Under the pieces are notes generated by a model, which saw only the letters and a list, made by a program, of their open reading frames with translations, ran no database searches and was not told the DNA's origin. DNA of 6,155 bases from Spirochaetaceae bacterium (GTDB lineage: Bacteria; Spirochaetota; Spirochaetia; Spirochaetales_E; Spirochaetaceae_B), in the NCBI GenBank assembly GCA_003249275.1, contig QKJO01000143.1, positions 1 through 6,155 of the forward strand, given 5' to 3'. Numbering within the stretch: position 1 is the first letter of the stretch; every line of letters begins with the position of its first letter. The translations under genes and the position numbers were made by a program. This document shows, piece by piece, positions 6,138-6,155 of this stretch.

Positions 6138-6155
6138 ATGAACATGCAGGACATC
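6138..6155 (+). CDS. Start of an unidentified gene (cut by window edge)
   Basis: Six codons are visible (MNMQDI) after a strong ribosome binding site. This is too short to recognise a family. The 28-bp gap after the cyclase stop, on the same strand, suggests it may be co-transcribed with the cyclase. The second ATG at 6144 is an alternative start, but the spacing from GGGAGG favours 6138. Confidence 0.6.

Noticed and set aside
1..6155. CRISPR array, tRNA, rRNA, insertion sequence or attachment site
   Set aside because: No regularly spaced short repeats, no tRNA-like arms, no transposase frame and no terminal inverted repeats were seen. The window is almost fully accounted for by protein-coding genes.

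Overview
This window looks like a bacterial signal-transduction locus. It has a divergent pair of transcription units and two clipped genes at the edges. The organism cannot be fixed from the sequence. The HPK4-type hybrid kinase, the lipoprotein form of an ABC_sub_bind-type binding protein and the moderate but uneven GC fit a free-living spirochaete or a deltaproteobacterium-like Gram-negative. This is a low-confidence inference.

Layout. At the left edge, 1-122 (- strand) is the first 40 codons of a probable Asp/Glu/hydantoin racemase-superfamily protein. It has its own sigma70-type promoter (TTGACA, 17 bp, TATCCT) and a 25-bp dyad-symmetric element at the predicted transcription start. From 4528 down to 252 (- strand) runs a two-gene operon. 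First is a 658-aa lipoprotein made of two tandem copies of an ABC_sub_bind-type periplasmic binding domain. Next is a 766-aa membrane hybrid histidine kinase (TM, Cache-like sensor, TM, HAMP, PAS, HisKA, HATPase_c, REC). The two are joined by a TGATG stop/start overlap. A 156-bp AT-rich intergenic region separates this operon from a rightward gene (4685-6109) for a cytoplasmic PAS-GAF-GGDEF diguanylate cyclase, with an intact GGEEF active site and an RxxD inhibitory site. At the right edge, 28 bp after the cyclase stop, a strong ribosome binding site precedes the first six codons of another + strand gene.

How the genes may work together (inference). The doubled binding protein has no permease or ATPase gene next to it and is translationally coupled to a sensor kinase. 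It is therefore more likely a ligand-sensing partner of the kinase than a transporter component. The kinase carries its own receiver but no DNA-binding output, so the final response regulator or Hpt protein must lie elsewhere. The divergent cyclase supplies a c-di-GMP output that may be co-regulated from the shared intergenic region, but nothing in the sequence shows a direct phosphotransfer link to it.
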